Below, piece by piece: positions 43,698 through 53,060 of a DNA stretch of 64,000 bases. Source of the DNA: Pseudomonas inefficax (GTDB taxonomy: Bacteria; Pseudomonadota; Gammaproteobacteria; Pseudomonadales; Pseudomonadaceae); NCBI RefSeq assembly GCF_900277125.1, contig NZ_OPYN01000152.1:1-64000 (forward strand), given 5' to 3'. The position numbers and the translations under genes are program-made. Within the stretch, counting starts at the first letter, position 1. Every line of letters begins with the position of its first letter. Below the pieces are notes generated by a model. It was not told the origin of the DNA and did no database searches. It saw nothing but the letters and a program-made list of their open reading frames with translations.

Positions 43698-45218
43698 TTA
43701 GAAGAAGCCCAACGGATTAATGTCGTAGCTCACCAGCAGGTTCTTGGTCTGCTGGTAGTGATCGAGCATCATCTTGTGCGTCTCGCGGCCAACCCCGGAC
43801 TTCTTGTAGCCACCGAACGCGGCATGCGCCGGGTACAGGTGGTAGCAGTTGGTCCACACGCGCCCGGCCTTGATCCCACGGCCCATGCGGTAGGCACGGT
43901 TGATGTCACGGGTCCACAGCCCCGCGCCCAGGCCAAACTCGCTGTCGTTGGCGATCGCCAGCGCTTCGGCTTCGTCCTTGAAGGTGGTCACGCCCACCAC
44001 CGGGCCGAAGATCTCTTCCTGGAACACGCGCATCTTGTTGTTGCCCTTGAGCAGGGTCGGCTGGATGTAGTAACCGCTGGCCAGGTCGCCGTCGAGCCGC
44101 TCGGCAGCGCCACCGGCGAGCAGCTGCGCGCCCTCCTCGCGGGCAATCTGCAGGTAGGAAAGAATCTTGTCATATTGCTGCTCAGAGGCCTGGGCGCCGA
44201 CCATGGTCTCGGTGTCCAGCGGGTTGCCACGGGTGATCTTGGCGATCTTCTTCATCACCTCGGCCATGAACGGCTCGTAGATCGACTCCTGGATCAGCGC
44301 CCGCGACGGGCAGGTGCACACTTCGCCCTGGTTGAAGAACGCCAGCACCAGGCCTTCGGCTGCCTTTTCGATGAACGCGGGCTCGGCCTGCATGATGTCT
44401 TCGAAGAAGATGTTCGGCGACTTGCCGCCCAGTTCGACGGTGGACGGGATGATGTTCTCGGCCGCGCACTTCATGATGTGCGAGCCCACCGGGGTGGAGC
44501 CGGTGAAGGCGATCTTGGCGATGCGCTTGCTGGTGGCCAGGGCTTCGCCAGCTTCGCGGCCAAAGCCCTGGACGATGTTCAGCACGCCTGCCGGCAGCAG
44601 GTCGGCGATCAGCTCGGCGAAAATGGTGATCGACAGTGGCGTCTGCTCCGCTGGCTTGAGCACCACGCAGTTGCCGGCGGCCAGTGCCGGGGCGAGTTTC
44701 CAGGCGGCCATCAGCAGCGGGAAGTTCCATGGGATGATCTGCCCGACCACGCCCAGCGGCTCATGGATATGGTAGGCCACGGTGCCTTCGTTGATCTCGG
44801 CGGCGCCGCCTTCCTGGGCGCGGATGCAGCCAGCGAAGTAGCGGAAGTGGTCCGCCGCCAGCGGCACGTCAGCGTTGAGGGTTTCGCGCACGGCCTTGCC
44901 GTTATCCCAGCTTTCGGTAACCGCCAGTACTTCAAGATTCTGCTCGATACGGTCGGCGATCTTCAGCAGCGCCAGGGCACGGTCCTGCACCGAGGTCTTG
45001 CCCCAGGCCTCGGCAGCGGCATGGGCGGCGTCAAGGGCCTGCTCGATGTCCTCGGCGCCAGAGCGCGGAAACTCGGCAATCGGCTGGCCGTTGACCGGCG
45101 AGCTGTTGGTGAAGTACTGGCCGCCCAGCGGCGGCACGAATTCACCGTTGATGAAGTTGCCGTAGCGTGGCTTGAAGGAGACGATGGCGCCTGGGGTTCC
45201 GGGTTGTGCGTAGATCAT
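43698..45218 (-). CDS. pedI: NAD-dependent aldehyde dehydrogenase PedI/ExaC
   Basis: A 506-residue class I aldehyde dehydrogenase: Asn165 in [10 protein letters not shown] (oxyanion hole), GSTPVG (cofactor site, about 241-246), Glu262 in [15 protein letters not shown], catalytic Cys301 in [12 protein letters not shown], and EIFGPVVGV. In the ped route it oxidises acetaldehyde, 2-phenylacetaldehyde and similar aldehydes made by the quinoproteins. ATG at 45218 has AGAGG upstream. Own promoter with the CTACTAC-N29-GCATTC element (45293-45337). Divides pqqA-pqqD from pedH on the same strand. Confidence 0.92.
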   Translation of the reverse strand: MIYAQPGTPGAIVSFKPRYGNFINGEFVPPLGGQYFTNSSPVNGQPIAEFPRSGAEDIEQALDAAHAAAEAWGKTSVQDRALALLKIADRIEQNLEVLAVTESWDNGKAVRETLNADVPLAADHFRYFAGCIRAQEGGAAEINEGTVAYHIHEPLGVVGQIIPWNFPLLMAAWKLAPALAAGNCVVLKPAEQTPLSITIFAELIADLLPAGVLNIVQGFGREAGEALATSKRIAKIAFTGSTPVGSHIMKCAAENIIPSTVELGGKSPNIFFEDIMQAEPAFIEKAAEGLVLAFFNQGEVCTCPSRALIQESIYEPFMAEVMKKIAKITRGNPLDTETMVGAQASEQQYDKILSYLQIAREEGAQLLAGGAAERLDGDLASGYYIQPTLLKGNNKMRVFQEEIFGPVVGVTTFKDEAEALAIANDSEFGLGAGLWTRDINRAYRMGRGIKAGRVWTNCYHLYPAHAAFGGYKKSGVGRETHKMMLDHYQQTKNLLVSYDINPLGFF

Positions 45219-45292
45219 GCTGAGCCTCTGTGGGTCGATGCCTGTCCGGCGACAGGCGATGAGCCGATGGTAAAAAGCTCCGCCTGCCGGGC

Positions 45293-45337
45293 GAATGCAT
45301 CGTTGGCAGCGGGGCTCTCGTCATTTGGTAGTAGGGC
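45293..45337 (-). promoter_or_regulatory. pedI promoter element
   Basis: On the minus strand: GCCCTACTACCAA (45337-45325) and GCATTC (45298-45293), with 29 nt between CTACTAC and GCATTC; 74 nt before pedI. The 13-mer is identical to that upstream of pedF (50821-50833). Confidence 0.65.
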
Positions 45338-45380
45338 CGCTTGCCCCAGGGGCGCTGGCAGCAAGCGGCAGGTGAACGGC

Positions 45381-47165
45381 TTAGCGGCTGGCACTTGCCG
45401 TTTGCAGTTGCTTGGGCAGCTTGAAGGTCCAGAGCATGCCGCCCTGGTTGAAGTCCTTGACCCGCTTGGCCACTTCGCCGCCCCACAGCGGCACCGCACC
45501 GCCCCAGCCGGAAACCACCGAAACGTACTGCTCGCCGTCCATTTCCCAGGTCACTGGCGAGCCGAGCACGCCGGAGCCGGTCTGGAACTCCCAGACCTTG
45601 TCGCCGGTCTTGGCGTTGAACGCCTGCAGGAAGCCTTCCGGCGTGCCGGTGAATACCAGGTTGCCCTTGGTGGTCAGCACCCCGCCCCACAGCGGTGCGA
45701 AGTTCTTGTGGCGCCACACTTCCTTGCCGCTGACCGGGTCGATGGCGCGCAGCACGCCAATGTAGTCTTCGTTGAGCGGCTTGATGGTGAAGCCGGCACC
45801 GAGGAACGCCGCGCCTTTCTTGTAGGCGATGCCTTCGTTCCAGATGTCCATGCCCCACTCGTTGGACGGCACATAGAACAGCCCGGTGTCCTTGTTGTAG
45901 GCCATCGGCATCCAGTTCTTGGCACCGAGGAACGCCGGGGCCACGAACACCGAGCTGCCCTTGGCCTCGCTACCCGGTGCACCCGGCCGGCTGGCCTCGT
46001 TGTAGATCGGCCGGCCGTCCTTGTCCAGGCCGGTGGCCCAGGTGATCTTGTCGACGAAGGGGAAGCCGCGAATGAACTTGCCGTTGGTGCGGTCCAGCAC
46101 GTAGAAGAAGCCGTTGCGGTCAGCGGTGGCAGCGGCCTTGACCTCTTTGCCGCCGTCCTTGTAGTTGAACGAAATCAGCTCGTTGACACCGTCGAAGTCC
46201 CAGCCGTCATGTGGCGTGCTCTGGAAGTGCCACTTGATGGTGCCATCGTCGGGGTTCAGGGCCAGGCGCGACGAGGAATACAGGTTGTCGCCCGGGCGCA
46301 GGTGCGAGTTCCACGGTGCTGGGTTGCCGGTGCCGAACAGTATCAGGTTGGTTTCCGGGTCGTAGTAACCGCCCAGCCAAGGCGCCGCACCACCGGTCTT
46401 CCACAGGTCGCCGGGCCAGGTCTTGCCTGCCTCGCCGCCGGAAATGCCATTCTCGATCGCCTTGCCGTCCTTGTACACGTAGCCCATGTGCCCTTCCACG
46501 GTCGGGCGCATCCACAGCAGCTCGCCGTTTTCCGGGTTGTAGGCCTGAATCTTGCCCACCACGCCAAACTCGCCGCCGGCGACACCGGTGATCAGCTTGC
46601 CGTTGACGATCATCGGCGCGGCACTGATGGAGTAGCCTTCCTTGTGGTCGGCCACTTTCTTGCTCCATACCACCTTGCCGGTGTCCTTGTTCAGCGCCAC
46701 CAGCTTGGCATCCAGGGTGCCGAAGAACACCAGGTTGCCGTACAGGGCCACGCCGCGGTTGATCACGTCGCAGCACGGGCGGATGTCATCGGGCAGGCGC
46801 GCATCGTATTGCCACAGCTTCTTGCCGGTACGGGCGTCCACAGCGAACACCCGCGAGTAGGAGCCGGTCAGATACATCACCCCGTCCTTGACCAGCGGCT
46901 GGGCCTGCTGGCCGCGCTGCTTCTCACCACCGAAGGAAAACGCCCAGACCGGCCGCAGGTCCTTGACGTTGTCGGTATTGAGCAGGTTCAGCGGGCTGTA
47001 GCGCTGGCCCTGCACGCCCAGGCCATTGGTCACGATCTGCTGCGGGTTCTTCGGGTCCTGGAGAATTTCTTCGTTGCTGACAGCGGCGTGGGCTGCACCG
47101 GCAAGCAGCATGGCGCTGAGCACCAGGCTCAAGGCGAACACGGGACGACGTGTGGATCGGGTCAT
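45381..47165 (-). CDS. pedH: Lanthanide-dependent PQQ alcohol dehydrogenase PedH
   Basis: A 594-residue periplasmic quinoprotein: signal peptide to about residue 27, then an eight-bladed tryptophan-docked propeller. Vicinal Cys131-Cys132 (RPCCDV) forms the ring over PQQ. Catalytic Asp323 is followed by Asp325 (WDFDGVNE); the second Asp is the hallmark of the lanthanide-binding XoxF/ExaF/PedH type. It oxidises ethanol, 2-phenylethanol and other alcohols, passing electrons to a cytochrome c. It has its own promoter with two GGGA/TCCC palindromes (47195-47235). In P. putida its expression needs La3+-group ions via PedS2/PedR2. Confidence 0.95.
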   Translation of the reverse strand: MTRSTRRPVFALSLVLSAMLLAGAAHAAVSNEEILQDPKNPQQIVTNGLGVQGQRYSPLNLLNTDNVKDLRPVWAFSFGGEKQRGQQAQPLVKDGVMYLTGSYSRVFAVDARTGKKLWQYDARLPDDIRPCCDVINRGVALYGNLVFFGTLDAKLVALNKDTGKVVWSKKVADHKEGYSISAAPMIVNGKLITGVAGGEFGVVGKIQAYNPENGELLWMRPTVEGHMGYVYKDGKAIENGISGGEAGKTWPGDLWKTGGAAPWLGGYYDPETNLILFGTGNPAPWNSHLRPGDNLYSSSRLALNPDDGTIKWHFQSTPHDGWDFDGVNELISFNYKDGGKEVKAAATADRNGFFYVLDRTNGKFIRGFPFVDKITWATGLDKDGRPIYNEASRPGAPGSEAKGSSVFVAPAFLGAKNWMPMAYNKDTGLFYVPSNEWGMDIWNEGIAYKKGAAFLGAGFTIKPLNEDYIGVLRAIDPVSGKEVWRHKNFAPLWGGVLTTKGNLVFTGTPEGFLQAFNAKTGDKVWEFQTGSGVLGSPVTWEMDGEQYVSVVSGWGGAVPLWGGEVAKRVKDFNQGGMLWTFKLPKQLQTASASR

Positions 47166-47194
47166 GACGGCTACCTTTGGTTTTTTTGTTGTAT

Positions 47195-47235
47195 CCGGGA
47201 AAACTTCCCGGTGTGTCGGGAATTCTTGGTCCCGA
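47195..47235 (-). promoter_or_regulatory. Tandem palindromes in the pedH promoter (candidate PedR2 sites)
   Basis: CCGGGAA-AAC-TTCCCGG (47195-47211), then TCGGGA-N8-TCCCGA (47216-47235). They lie only 30-70 nt before the pedH start, a position suited to repression. Similar palindromes are found before pedE. Confidence 0.6.
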
Positions 47236-47307
47236 CCTGCTTGCCAACAATTGCCCGCAGTGCGGAGTTTTCTAGTTCCTTGGTATCGGTGAACTTGCGC
47301 GTTCCCC

Positions 47308-47428
47308 CCTGTGGGAGCGGCCTTGTGTCGCGAAAGGGCTGCAAGGCAGCCCCGGCGATTTCAGCCATCGACACAAATTCTGGGGCCGCTTCGCGCCCCT
47401 TTCGCGACACAAGGCCGCTCCCACAGGG
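47308..47428. repeat. BIME-type palindromic repeat
   Basis: Ends CCTGTGGGAGCGGCCTTGTG and complement, inner GAAAGGGCTGCAAGGCAGCC hairpin; hybrid of the two arm types. Between pedH and the metallohydrolase gene. Confidence 0.87.
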
Positions 47429-47443
47429 AACCGCGTTACACCC

Positions 47444-48382
47444 TCAGATTGGGGGCTTGGCGTCGACACGCCGCAGCTGCTGGCGTTCATAACGCGGATA
47501 CAGGTGGCTGACACTGCGAATCAGCTCGTAACGGGTCAGGCTGATACGGGAAAACCGCTCGGGTATCGGGCTGCGGATCATCTCGGCCATGTCATCGCCA
47601 CGCGCCGCACCGTCACGCATCAGCCCGTCCAGCCAGCCCAGGTAATCACGCATCTGCGCAAACGGCCGGGCATCGCTGGCCAGCGGGCCGTGACCGGGTA
47701 CAAGTTGCTTCCAGGGCAGCGCTTGCAAGGTGTCCAGGTCCTTCAGCCACACCTCCAGCCCCGGGCTGTTGGGCGTGGTCAGCGCGCGCTGGAAAAACAC
47801 CAGGTCGCCGGCGAACAGCACGCCAGTGGTTTCATCCAGAATCGCCAGGTCGGCACCGGTATGCCCGCCCAGTGCCAGCAGCCGCAGGCGGTGCCCGCCC
47901 ACCTCGTGGATACCCGGCTCCAGCACCCGGGTCGGCAGTACTACCTCGGTACCGCGCATCCAGTCGCCGACCAGGCGGTACATGTTCTCGGCCATGGCCT
48001 CGCCCTGCTGGTGCAACAGCTCGCCGGTACCGGCCAGGGCACCGATGGGCACATCGGCAAACGCCTGGTTGCCCAGCACATGGTCGGGGTGGTGATGGGT
48101 CAGCAGCACTTCGAGCACCGGCTTGTCGGTGGTGGCGGCAATGGCTTGGCGCAAAGCCTCGCCGTAGCGTTTCGATGGTCCGCTGTCGATCACCACCACC
48201 CCGCTGTCGGTGACGATGAACGCGGTATTGACGATATTGCCGCCATTATCCTTGGCGAAATTGTCGGTGCTGCCCTCCAGCAGCCAGGTGCCCTCGGCGA
48301 TCTGCCGGGGCTTGAGCCGATAGTCCAGGTCTGCCCAGGCCGGCAGGCCCAGGCACAGCAGCAACAGCAGAATGCAACGCAT
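47444..48382 (-). CDS. Metallo-beta-lactamase-fold hydrolase of the quinoprotein relay group
   Basis: A 312-residue exported protein: signal peptide MRCILLLLLCLGLPAWA, zinc motif HHHPDH in LLTHHHPDHVLGNQAF, later His in LLALGGHTGADLAI, Asp in VLFAGDLVFF and His in LVPGHGPLAS. It belongs to the quinoprotein-associated zinc metallohydrolases (SoxH-like) found with PQQ alcohol dehydrogenases. Role unresolved; thioester or carrier hydrolysis with the neighbouring SoxYZ-like protein is inferred. Last gene of the pedF operon strand (gap 40 bp). Confidence 0.87.
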   Translation of the reverse strand: MRCILLLLLCLGLPAWADLDYRLKPRQIAEGTWLLEGSTDNFAKDNGGNIVNTAFIVTDSGVVVIDSGPSKRYGEALRQAIAATTDKPVLEVLLTHHHPDHVLGNQAFADVPIGALAGTGELLHQQGEAMAENMYRLVGDWMRGTEVVLPTRVLEPGIHEVGGHRLRLLALGGHTGADLAILDETTGVLFAGDLVFFQRALTTPNSPGLEVWLKDLDTLQALPWKQLVPGHGPLASDARPFAQMRDYLGWLDGLMRDGAARGDDMAEMIRSPIPERFSRISLTRYELIRSVSHLYPRYERQQLRRVDAKPPI

Positions 48383-48422
48383 GACAGGCGCCTCTGGTCA
48401 GGGGTGAAGTCGGGCAACACGC

Positions 48423-49190
48423 TCAGGGCACTGCCGCCTCGAACTGGTTGCCGCTGTTGTCCTGCAACACCAACCGGGTCGGCCCGGGGCCCTGGATGTC
48501 GAAGCCCAGGTTGGGGTTTTCGCTGACTGCCGGGTACAGTTCCAGGCTGGCCAGGCGCTGGCCGTCCGCGCCTTGCAGCTCGGCATGGTTGAGGAAGAAT
48601 TCGGGAATGCCGCTGACCAGGCCGTTGTCCATCGGGTGGGCCACCTGCAGGCGCAAGCGGCTGCTGTCGCCACGCGGGTAGCGCCCGCCCAGGACTTCAC
48701 CGAGGTGCTCCTCCCAGCCGGGCTGGGTGCGTACCACGCTAGGCGCGGTACACCCGCCGCCAGCGGCATCGATCAACGCCGAGCCCACGTGCCACAGACC
48801 GTCGCGCGTCAGCACCGCTGCGCGCAGCGGTGTGGCCTGTTCGATGCGGATGCGGATCGACAACCAGGGCAGCACGCGCTCGCCGGGCTGGAAGTCGACA
48901 ATGCGCGGCAGCGGGTTGAGTTCGGCCCAGGCGACAATCCGCACCACCTCGCCGCCGAACGCCCGGGCGTCGATCTCCAGCGGCACCTGACGGGCGTCCT
49001 CGGCAAAGGGTGGCGCCAGCAGCTTTACCCGGTCATCGAACACGAATGCGGCCTGGCCCAGCAGCTGCTTGTGGTAGAAGTCCCACATCACTGACGGCAC
49101 CGGGTCCTTGTGGTTATTCGGCTCGCTGGCCAGGGCCTGTGCGGCCCAGGGCATCCAGCAGGCCAGCAGGAAAGTTGCTCGCCAGTTCAT
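48423..49190 (-). CDS. Quinoprotein-associated SoxYZ-like carrier protein
   Basis: A 255-residue periplasmic protein: signal peptide MNWRATFLLACWMPWAAQAL, a SoxY-like domain with the carrier Cys147 in DAAGGGCTAPS (SoxY has GGCGG near its end), and a SoxZ-like domain (VAHPMDNGLVSGIPEFFLNH, matching the HPMETG pattern). The fused form occurs next to PQQ dehydrogenases. It probably carries a covalently bound compound on Cys147, served by the hydrolase at 47444. Start 49190 preceded by AAAGGGGGG. Its neighbour upstream is a REP-filled 176-bp gap. Confidence 0.85.
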   Translation of the reverse strand: MNWRATFLLACWMPWAAQALASEPNNHKDPVPSVMWDFYHKQLLGQAAFVFDDRVKLLAPPFAEDARQVPLEIDARAFGGEVVRIVAWAELNPLPRIVDFQPGERVLPWLSIRIRIEQATPLRAAVLTRDGLWHVGSALIDAAGGGCTAPSVVRTQPGWEEHLGEVLGGRYPRGDSSRLRLQVAHPMDNGLVSGIPEFFLNHAELQGADGQRLASLELYPAVSENPNLGFDIQGPGPTRLVLQDNSGNQFEAAVP

Positions 49191-49236
49191 TGCCCCCCCT
49201 TTGATCAACGCAAATCTGGCTGACATTGCACGGTCC

Positions 49237-49325
49237 TTGTGGGAGCGGGTTCACCCGCGAAGAATGCGACGCGGTATATGGCACCGGCTTCGCCGGTGTT
49301 CGCGGGTAAACCCGCTCCCACAGGG
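49237..49325. repeat. Inverted REP pair
   Basis: Ends TGTGGGAGCGGGTTCACCCG and TGTTCGCGGGTAAACCCGCT with the GGCACCGGCTTCGCCGGTGT hairpin; same class as 53749-53834 and 59709-59797. It separates two genes of one strand. Confidence 0.87.
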
Positions 49326-49366
49326 GGATGCTTTGCCTTTAGAAACCCGCAAGCCTGCGCAGCTTG

Positions 49367-50242
49367 TTACTGATACATTTCCGGCACCTGGTAACGCAGG
49401 CCGTAACTGGCATAAATCGCCTTCATCCGCCCATCGCGAATCAACGCCTCAAGCGCCTCCTCCACCGCATAGGCCAGTTGCCGGTTGCTTTCATGCACCG
49501 CCATGCCAATCTCCCAGGCCTGCTTGCCAAGGTTCGGGTAGGCGTTTTCCGCCAGGGCCAGTTGCGGGTCGGCAGCCTGGTGCAGTTGCCAGTCGACCTC
49601 GCCGCGCATCGCCATCACCGCGTCAACCTGGCCGGCCTGCATGGCACCGAAGGCCTGCTGCACATTGGGGTAATGATGGGTCCTGGCGCTGAGCATGCCG
49701 TTGAACACGGAAGTCAGATAAAACGACGGCACGCTGTCCACCTCGACCCCGATCGGGTGCTGCTGGAACACAGCGACACTGGCCACCGAGGCCAGGCGAC
49801 GGCGATCGTAGGCGACCTGCCAACGTTCCTCCTGATAGGGCCCGAACATGACCACCTGGGCGTTTTCCAGCTCGCCCACCTCGTTGCGCCGCTGCGCGTA
49901 GGCATGGTCATACGGCACCCGCATCATCAGGTCTGCCAGCTGCTGGTGGCGCAGCGGGCTGCCGCGCCAGATGTAGTCGCGCAGATCGTCGTCGAGCTTT
50001 TCCCCCGGTGGTGCCCAGATCAGCTGCAGGCGTACCCCCAAAGCCGTGGCCAGGGCCTGCGCCAGCTCCACGTCGACACCGCGCGGTTGGCCATGGTCCT
50101 CGAAGCTGTAGGGCGCAAAGTCCTTGTACACCGCCACCTTCAGTTCGCCGGCGGCAATGATCGCGTCGTAGCTGCGCACCTGCGCCTGCGCCGCCGCGCA
50201 ACACAGCAGCAAGCCACTCAACAGCGCCACCAACAGACGCAT
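49367..50242 (-). CDS. Quinoprotein-associated periplasmic binding protein (MxaJ/PedG-like)
   Basis: A 291-residue SBP_bac_3-type protein: signal peptide MRLLVALLSGLLLCCAAAQA, then LKVAVYKDFAPYSFEDHGQP, GVDVELAQALATALGVRL and AGQVDAVMAMRGEVDWQL. It is the MxaJ-like protein typical of PQQ alcohol-oxidation operons; MxaJ assists methanol dehydrogenase maturation rather than import. Start 50242 has GAGGAGTGA overlapping the pedF stop (5 bp gap), so it is coupled to pedF. Confidence 0.88.
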   Translation of the reverse strand: MRLLVALLSGLLLCCAAAQAQVRSYDAIIAAGELKVAVYKDFAPYSFEDHGQPRGVDVELAQALATALGVRLQLIWAPPGEKLDDDLRDYIWRGSPLRHQQLADLMMRVPYDHAYAQRRNEVGELENAQVVMFGPYQEERWQVAYDRRRLASVASVAVFQQHPIGVEVDSVPSFYLTSVFNGMLSARTHHYPNVQQAFGAMQAGQVDAVMAMRGEVDWQLHQAADPQLALAENAYPNLGKQAWEIGMAVHESNRQLAYAVEEALEALIRDGRMKAIYASYGLRYQVPEMYQ

Positions 50243-50247
50243 GGCCG

Positions 50248-50709
50248 TCACTCCTCGACGTGCACGCTGTCCAGGTAGGTGCGCACTGCCCACAGGGCTT
50301 CCTGGCTCAGGTAATCAGCCATCTTCGGCATGTACACCCGGCCGTCGCGCACCGCACCATGGCGTACGCGCTCGACGAACCATTCATCCCCGGCCTCGCC
50401 AGCATCGAGCATGCGCAAATCCGGTGCGATACCCCCGGACTTGGCCTCCAGGCCATGGCAGGCGGCGCAGTTCTGGTTGTAGGCCGATGCACCGATTTCC
50501 ACGGCTTTGTCGCGCTCGGGAGAGGTGCGGTACGGGTTGACCGCAGCCCAGCCATCGCCGTCCAGGCTTACGCCAGCGTCCTTGATCGGGGTCAGGCCTT
50601 TGGTTTCCACGGCCTGGGGCACCACATTGCCATGTGCCCAGGCCGTACCGGTCAGCACCGCACTGGCAAGCAGCCCGGCAGCCAGCAAGACGTTGCGTTT
50701 TGTTGTCAT
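50248..50709 (-). CDS. pedF: Cytochrome c-550 PedF/ExaB
   Basis: A 153-residue periplasmic cytochrome c: signal peptide ending TAWA, heme motif Cys81-x2-Cys84-His85 (NQNCAACHG), axial Met in [20 protein letters not shown]. It takes electrons from PedE/PedH towards the oxidase. It is divergent from pedE across 254 bp that contain the pedF element (50789-50833) and pedE palindromes (50864-50907). First gene of an operon with the MxaJ-like gene and perhaps the SoxYZ and hydrolase genes. Confidence 0.93.
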   Translation of the reverse strand: MTTKRNVLLAAGLLASAVLTGTAWAHGNVVPQAVETKGLTPIKDAGVSLDGDGWAAVNPYRTSPERDKAVEIGASAYNQNCAACHGLEAKSGGIAPDLRMLDAGEAGDEWFVERVRHGAVRDGRVYMPKMADYLSQEALWAVRTYLDSVHVEE

Positions 50710-50788
50710 TCTTATGCCCTCACGGTTGCACGCAAGGCCTCAACCACAGAGGCCGTCTCGCCATCTTAAAAACAGCCCGCAGGCGGCC

Positions 50789-50833
50789 GAATGCTGCTTT
50801 GGTGGCCGCACCTTACTCCCTTGGTAGTAGGGC
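50789..50833 (-). promoter_or_regulatory. pedF promoter element
   Basis: On the minus strand: GCCCTACTACCAA (50833-50821), 29 nt between CTACTAC and GCATTC (50794-50789), 79 nt before pedF. Same spacing as pedI and the CXXXCW gene. Confidence 0.65.
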
Positions 50834-50863
50834 TTGTGGCGAAGGGCCAAATGAGGTGCCCTA

Positions 50864-50907
50864 CGGGAACTATTCCCGGCAAGGGCGGGACTTTTTCCGT
50901 ATCCCGC
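50864..50907 (+). promoter_or_regulatory. Palindromes in the pedE promoter (candidate PedR2 sites)
   Basis: CGGGAA-CTA-TTCCCG (50864-50878) and GCGGGA-N11-TCCCGC (50885-50907), 57-100 nt before the pedE ATG, a position suited to activation. They share GGGA/TCCC half-sites with the pedH promoter. Confidence 0.6.
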
Positions 50908-50963
50908 GACACCCACCCCGTCCCACCCTGTGCAGGCCAAAACCTCCACTGGGAACTGCAACC

Positions 50964-52859
50964 ATGACAACAAGAACGCTACCCGCCCTTTCCCCTCTGG
51001 CCCTGAGCGTGCGGGCCTTGCTGCTGGTCGGTAGCCTGGCCATGGGCAACGCGGCCACCGCCGCCACCGCCCCATCTGCACCTGCCGGCAACAACGTCAC
51101 CTGGGAAGACATCGCCAACGACCACCTGACCACCCAGGACGTGCTGCAGTACGGCATGGGCACCAACGCCCAGCGCTGGAGCCCGCTGGCCCAGGTCAAC
51201 GACCAGAACGTGTTCAAGCTGACCCCGGCCTGGTCCTATTCCTTCGGCGACGAGAAGCAGCGCGGCCAGGAATCCCAGGCCATCGTCAGTGACGGCGTGG
51301 TCTACGTCACCGGCTCCTATTCGCGGGTGTTCGCCCTCGATGCGAAAACCGGCAAGCGCCTGTGGACCTACAATCACCGCCTGCCGGACAACATTCGCCC
51401 CTGCTGCGATGTGGTCAACCGCGGCGCGGCGATCTACGGCGACAAGATCTACTTCGGTACCCTCGACGCGCGGGTCATCGCCCTCGACAAGCGCACCGGC
51501 AAAGTGGTGTGGAACAAGAAGTTCGGCGACCACGCCGCCGGCTACACCATGACCGGTGCCCCGGTGCTGATAAAGGACAAGACCAGCGGCAAGGTATTAC
51601 TGATCCACGGCAGCTCCGGTGATGAATTCGGCGTGGTCGGCCAACTGTTCGCCCGCGACCCGGACACCGGCGAAGAGGTGTGGATGCGGCCCTTCGTCGA
51701 GGGCCACATGGGCCGCCTGAACGGCAAGGACAGCACGCCGACCGGTGACGTCAAGGCGCCGTCCTGGCCGGACGACCCCACCAGCGAAACCGGCAAGGTC
51801 GAAGCCTGGAGCCACGGCGGCGGTGCGCCTTGGCAAAGCGCCAGCTTCGACCCCGAAACCAACACCATCATTGTCGGCGCTGGCAACCCCGGCCCCTGGA
51901 ACACTTGGGCGCGCACCTCGAAGGACGGCAACCCGCATGACTTCGACAGCCTGTATACCTCAGGGCAGGTCGGCGTCGACCCGAGCACCGGTGAAGTGAA
52001 GTGGTTCTACCAGCACACACCCAACGATGCCTGGGATTTCTCCGGCAACAACGAGCTGGTGCTGTTCGACTACAAGAACAAGGACGGCAAGCTGGTCAAG
52101 GCCACCGGACACGCCGACCGCAACGGTTTCTTCTATGTGGTGGACCGCAGCAACGGCAAACTGCAGAACGCGTTCCCCTTCGTCGACAACATCACCTGGG
52201 CCAGCCACATCGACCTCAAGACCGGGCGCCCGGTGGAAAACCCCGGCCAACGCCCGCCCAAGCCGCTGCCAGGTGAAACCAAGGGCAAGCCGGTAGAGGT
52301 CTCGCCACCGTTCCTGGGTGGCAAGAACTGGAACCCCATGGCCTACAGCCAGGACACCGGCCTGTTCTACATCCCCGGCAACCAGTGGAAGGAGGAGTAC
52401 TGGACCGAGGAAGTGAACTACAAGAAGGGCTCGGCCTACCTGGGCATGGGCTTCCGCATCAAGCGCATGTACGACGACCATGTCGGCACCCTGCGCGCCA
52501 TGGACCCGACCACCGGCAAGCTGGTGTGGGAACACAAGGAACACCTGCCGCTGTGGGCCGGCGTGCTGGCGACCAAGGGCAACCTGGTGTTCACCGGCAC
52601 CGGCGATGGTTTCTTCAAGGCCTTCGACGCCAAAACGGGCAAGGAACTGTGGAAGTTCCAGACCGGCAGCGGCATCGTCTCGCCGCCGATCACCTGGGAA
52701 CAGGACGGCGAGCAGTACATCGGCGTGACCGTGGGCTACGGCGGCGCGGTACCGCTGTGGGGCGGCGACATGGCCGAACTGACCAAGCCGGTGGCCCAAG
52801 GTGGTTCGTTCTGGGTGTTCAAGATCCCCAGCTGGGACAACAAGACTGCACAGCGGTGA
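50964..52859 (+). CDS. pedE: Calcium-dependent PQQ alcohol dehydrogenase PedE (QedH)
   Basis: A 631-residue periplasmic quinoprotein ethanol dehydrogenase: signal peptide to about residue 34, propeller with repeated W-docking motifs, vicinal Cys147-Cys148 (RPCCDV), catalytic Asp358 and, where PedH has Asp, Ser360 (WDFSGNNE), marking the calcium type. Around 55% wording identity with PedH by eye. ATG at 50964 chosen because the signal peptide begins there; the frame from 50634 is antisense to pedF. Followed by a short hairpin at 52882. Confidence 0.95.
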   Translation: MTTRTLPALSPLALSVRALLLVGSLAMGNAATAATAPSAPAGNNVTWEDIANDHLTTQDVLQYGMGTNAQRWSPLAQVNDQNVFKLTPAWSYSFGDEKQRGQESQAIVSDGVVYVTGSYSRVFALDAKTGKRLWTYNHRLPDNIRPCCDVVNRGAAIYGDKIYFGTLDARVIALDKRTGKVVWNKKFGDHAAGYTMTGAPVLIKDKTSGKVLLIHGSSGDEFGVVGQLFARDPDTGEEVWMRPFVEGHMGRLNGKDSTPTGDVKAPSWPDDPTSETGKVEAWSHGGGAPWQSASFDPETNTIIVGAGNPGPWNTWARTSKDGNPHDFDSLYTSGQVGVDPSTGEVKWFYQHTPNDAWDFSGNNELVLFDYKNKDGKLVKATGHADRNGFFYVVDRSNGKLQNAFPFVDNITWASHIDLKTGRPVENPGQRPPKPLPGETKGKPVEVSPPFLGGKNWNPMAYSQDTGLFYIPGNQWKEEYWTEEVNYKKGSAYLGMGFRIKRMYDDHVGTLRAMDPTTGKLVWEHKEHLPLWAGVLATKGNLVFTGTGDGFFKAFDAKTGKELWKFQTGSGIVSPPITWEQDGEQYIGVTVGYGGAVPLWGGDMAELTKPVAQGGSFWVFKIPSWDNKTAQR

Positions 52860-52881
52860 CTGCCTGAGCTGACGTATCACT

Positions 52882-52900
52882 GGGGCTGCGTTGCAGCCCC
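52882..52900 (+). terminator. Stem-loop after pedE
   Basis: GGGGCTGC-GTT-GCAGCCCC, a perfect 8-bp stem with 3-nt loop 22 bp after the pedE stop; no T-run follows, a BIME is next. Confidence 0.5.
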
Positions 52901-52905
52901 TCACT

Positions 52906-52998
52906 TGTAGGAGCAGCCTTGTGCTGCGAAGAGGCCATTACAGCCGAAGCAGATCTGTTGCCTTGCTGGCCTCTTCGCAGCACAAGGCTGCTCCTACA
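52906..52998. repeat. BIME-like palindrome, AGCAGCC sub-type
   Basis: TGTAGGAGCAGCCTTGTGCT and complement enclose GAAGAGGCC/GGCCTCTTC; arms differ from other repeats at CGGCC to CAGCC positions. Confidence 0.85.
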
Positions 52999-53060
52999 GG
53001 TGATGGGCCGCGATGCGGCCCCAGGACGCACACCCGACTTCACATCGAGAGCCTTTCGCC

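Noticed and set aside
43362..47492. A 1376-codon open frame on the plus strand
   Set aside because: It lies antisense to pqqA, pedI and pedH and has no domain or ribosome site. High GC content removes stop codons on the opposite strand; the real genes match known proteins over full length.
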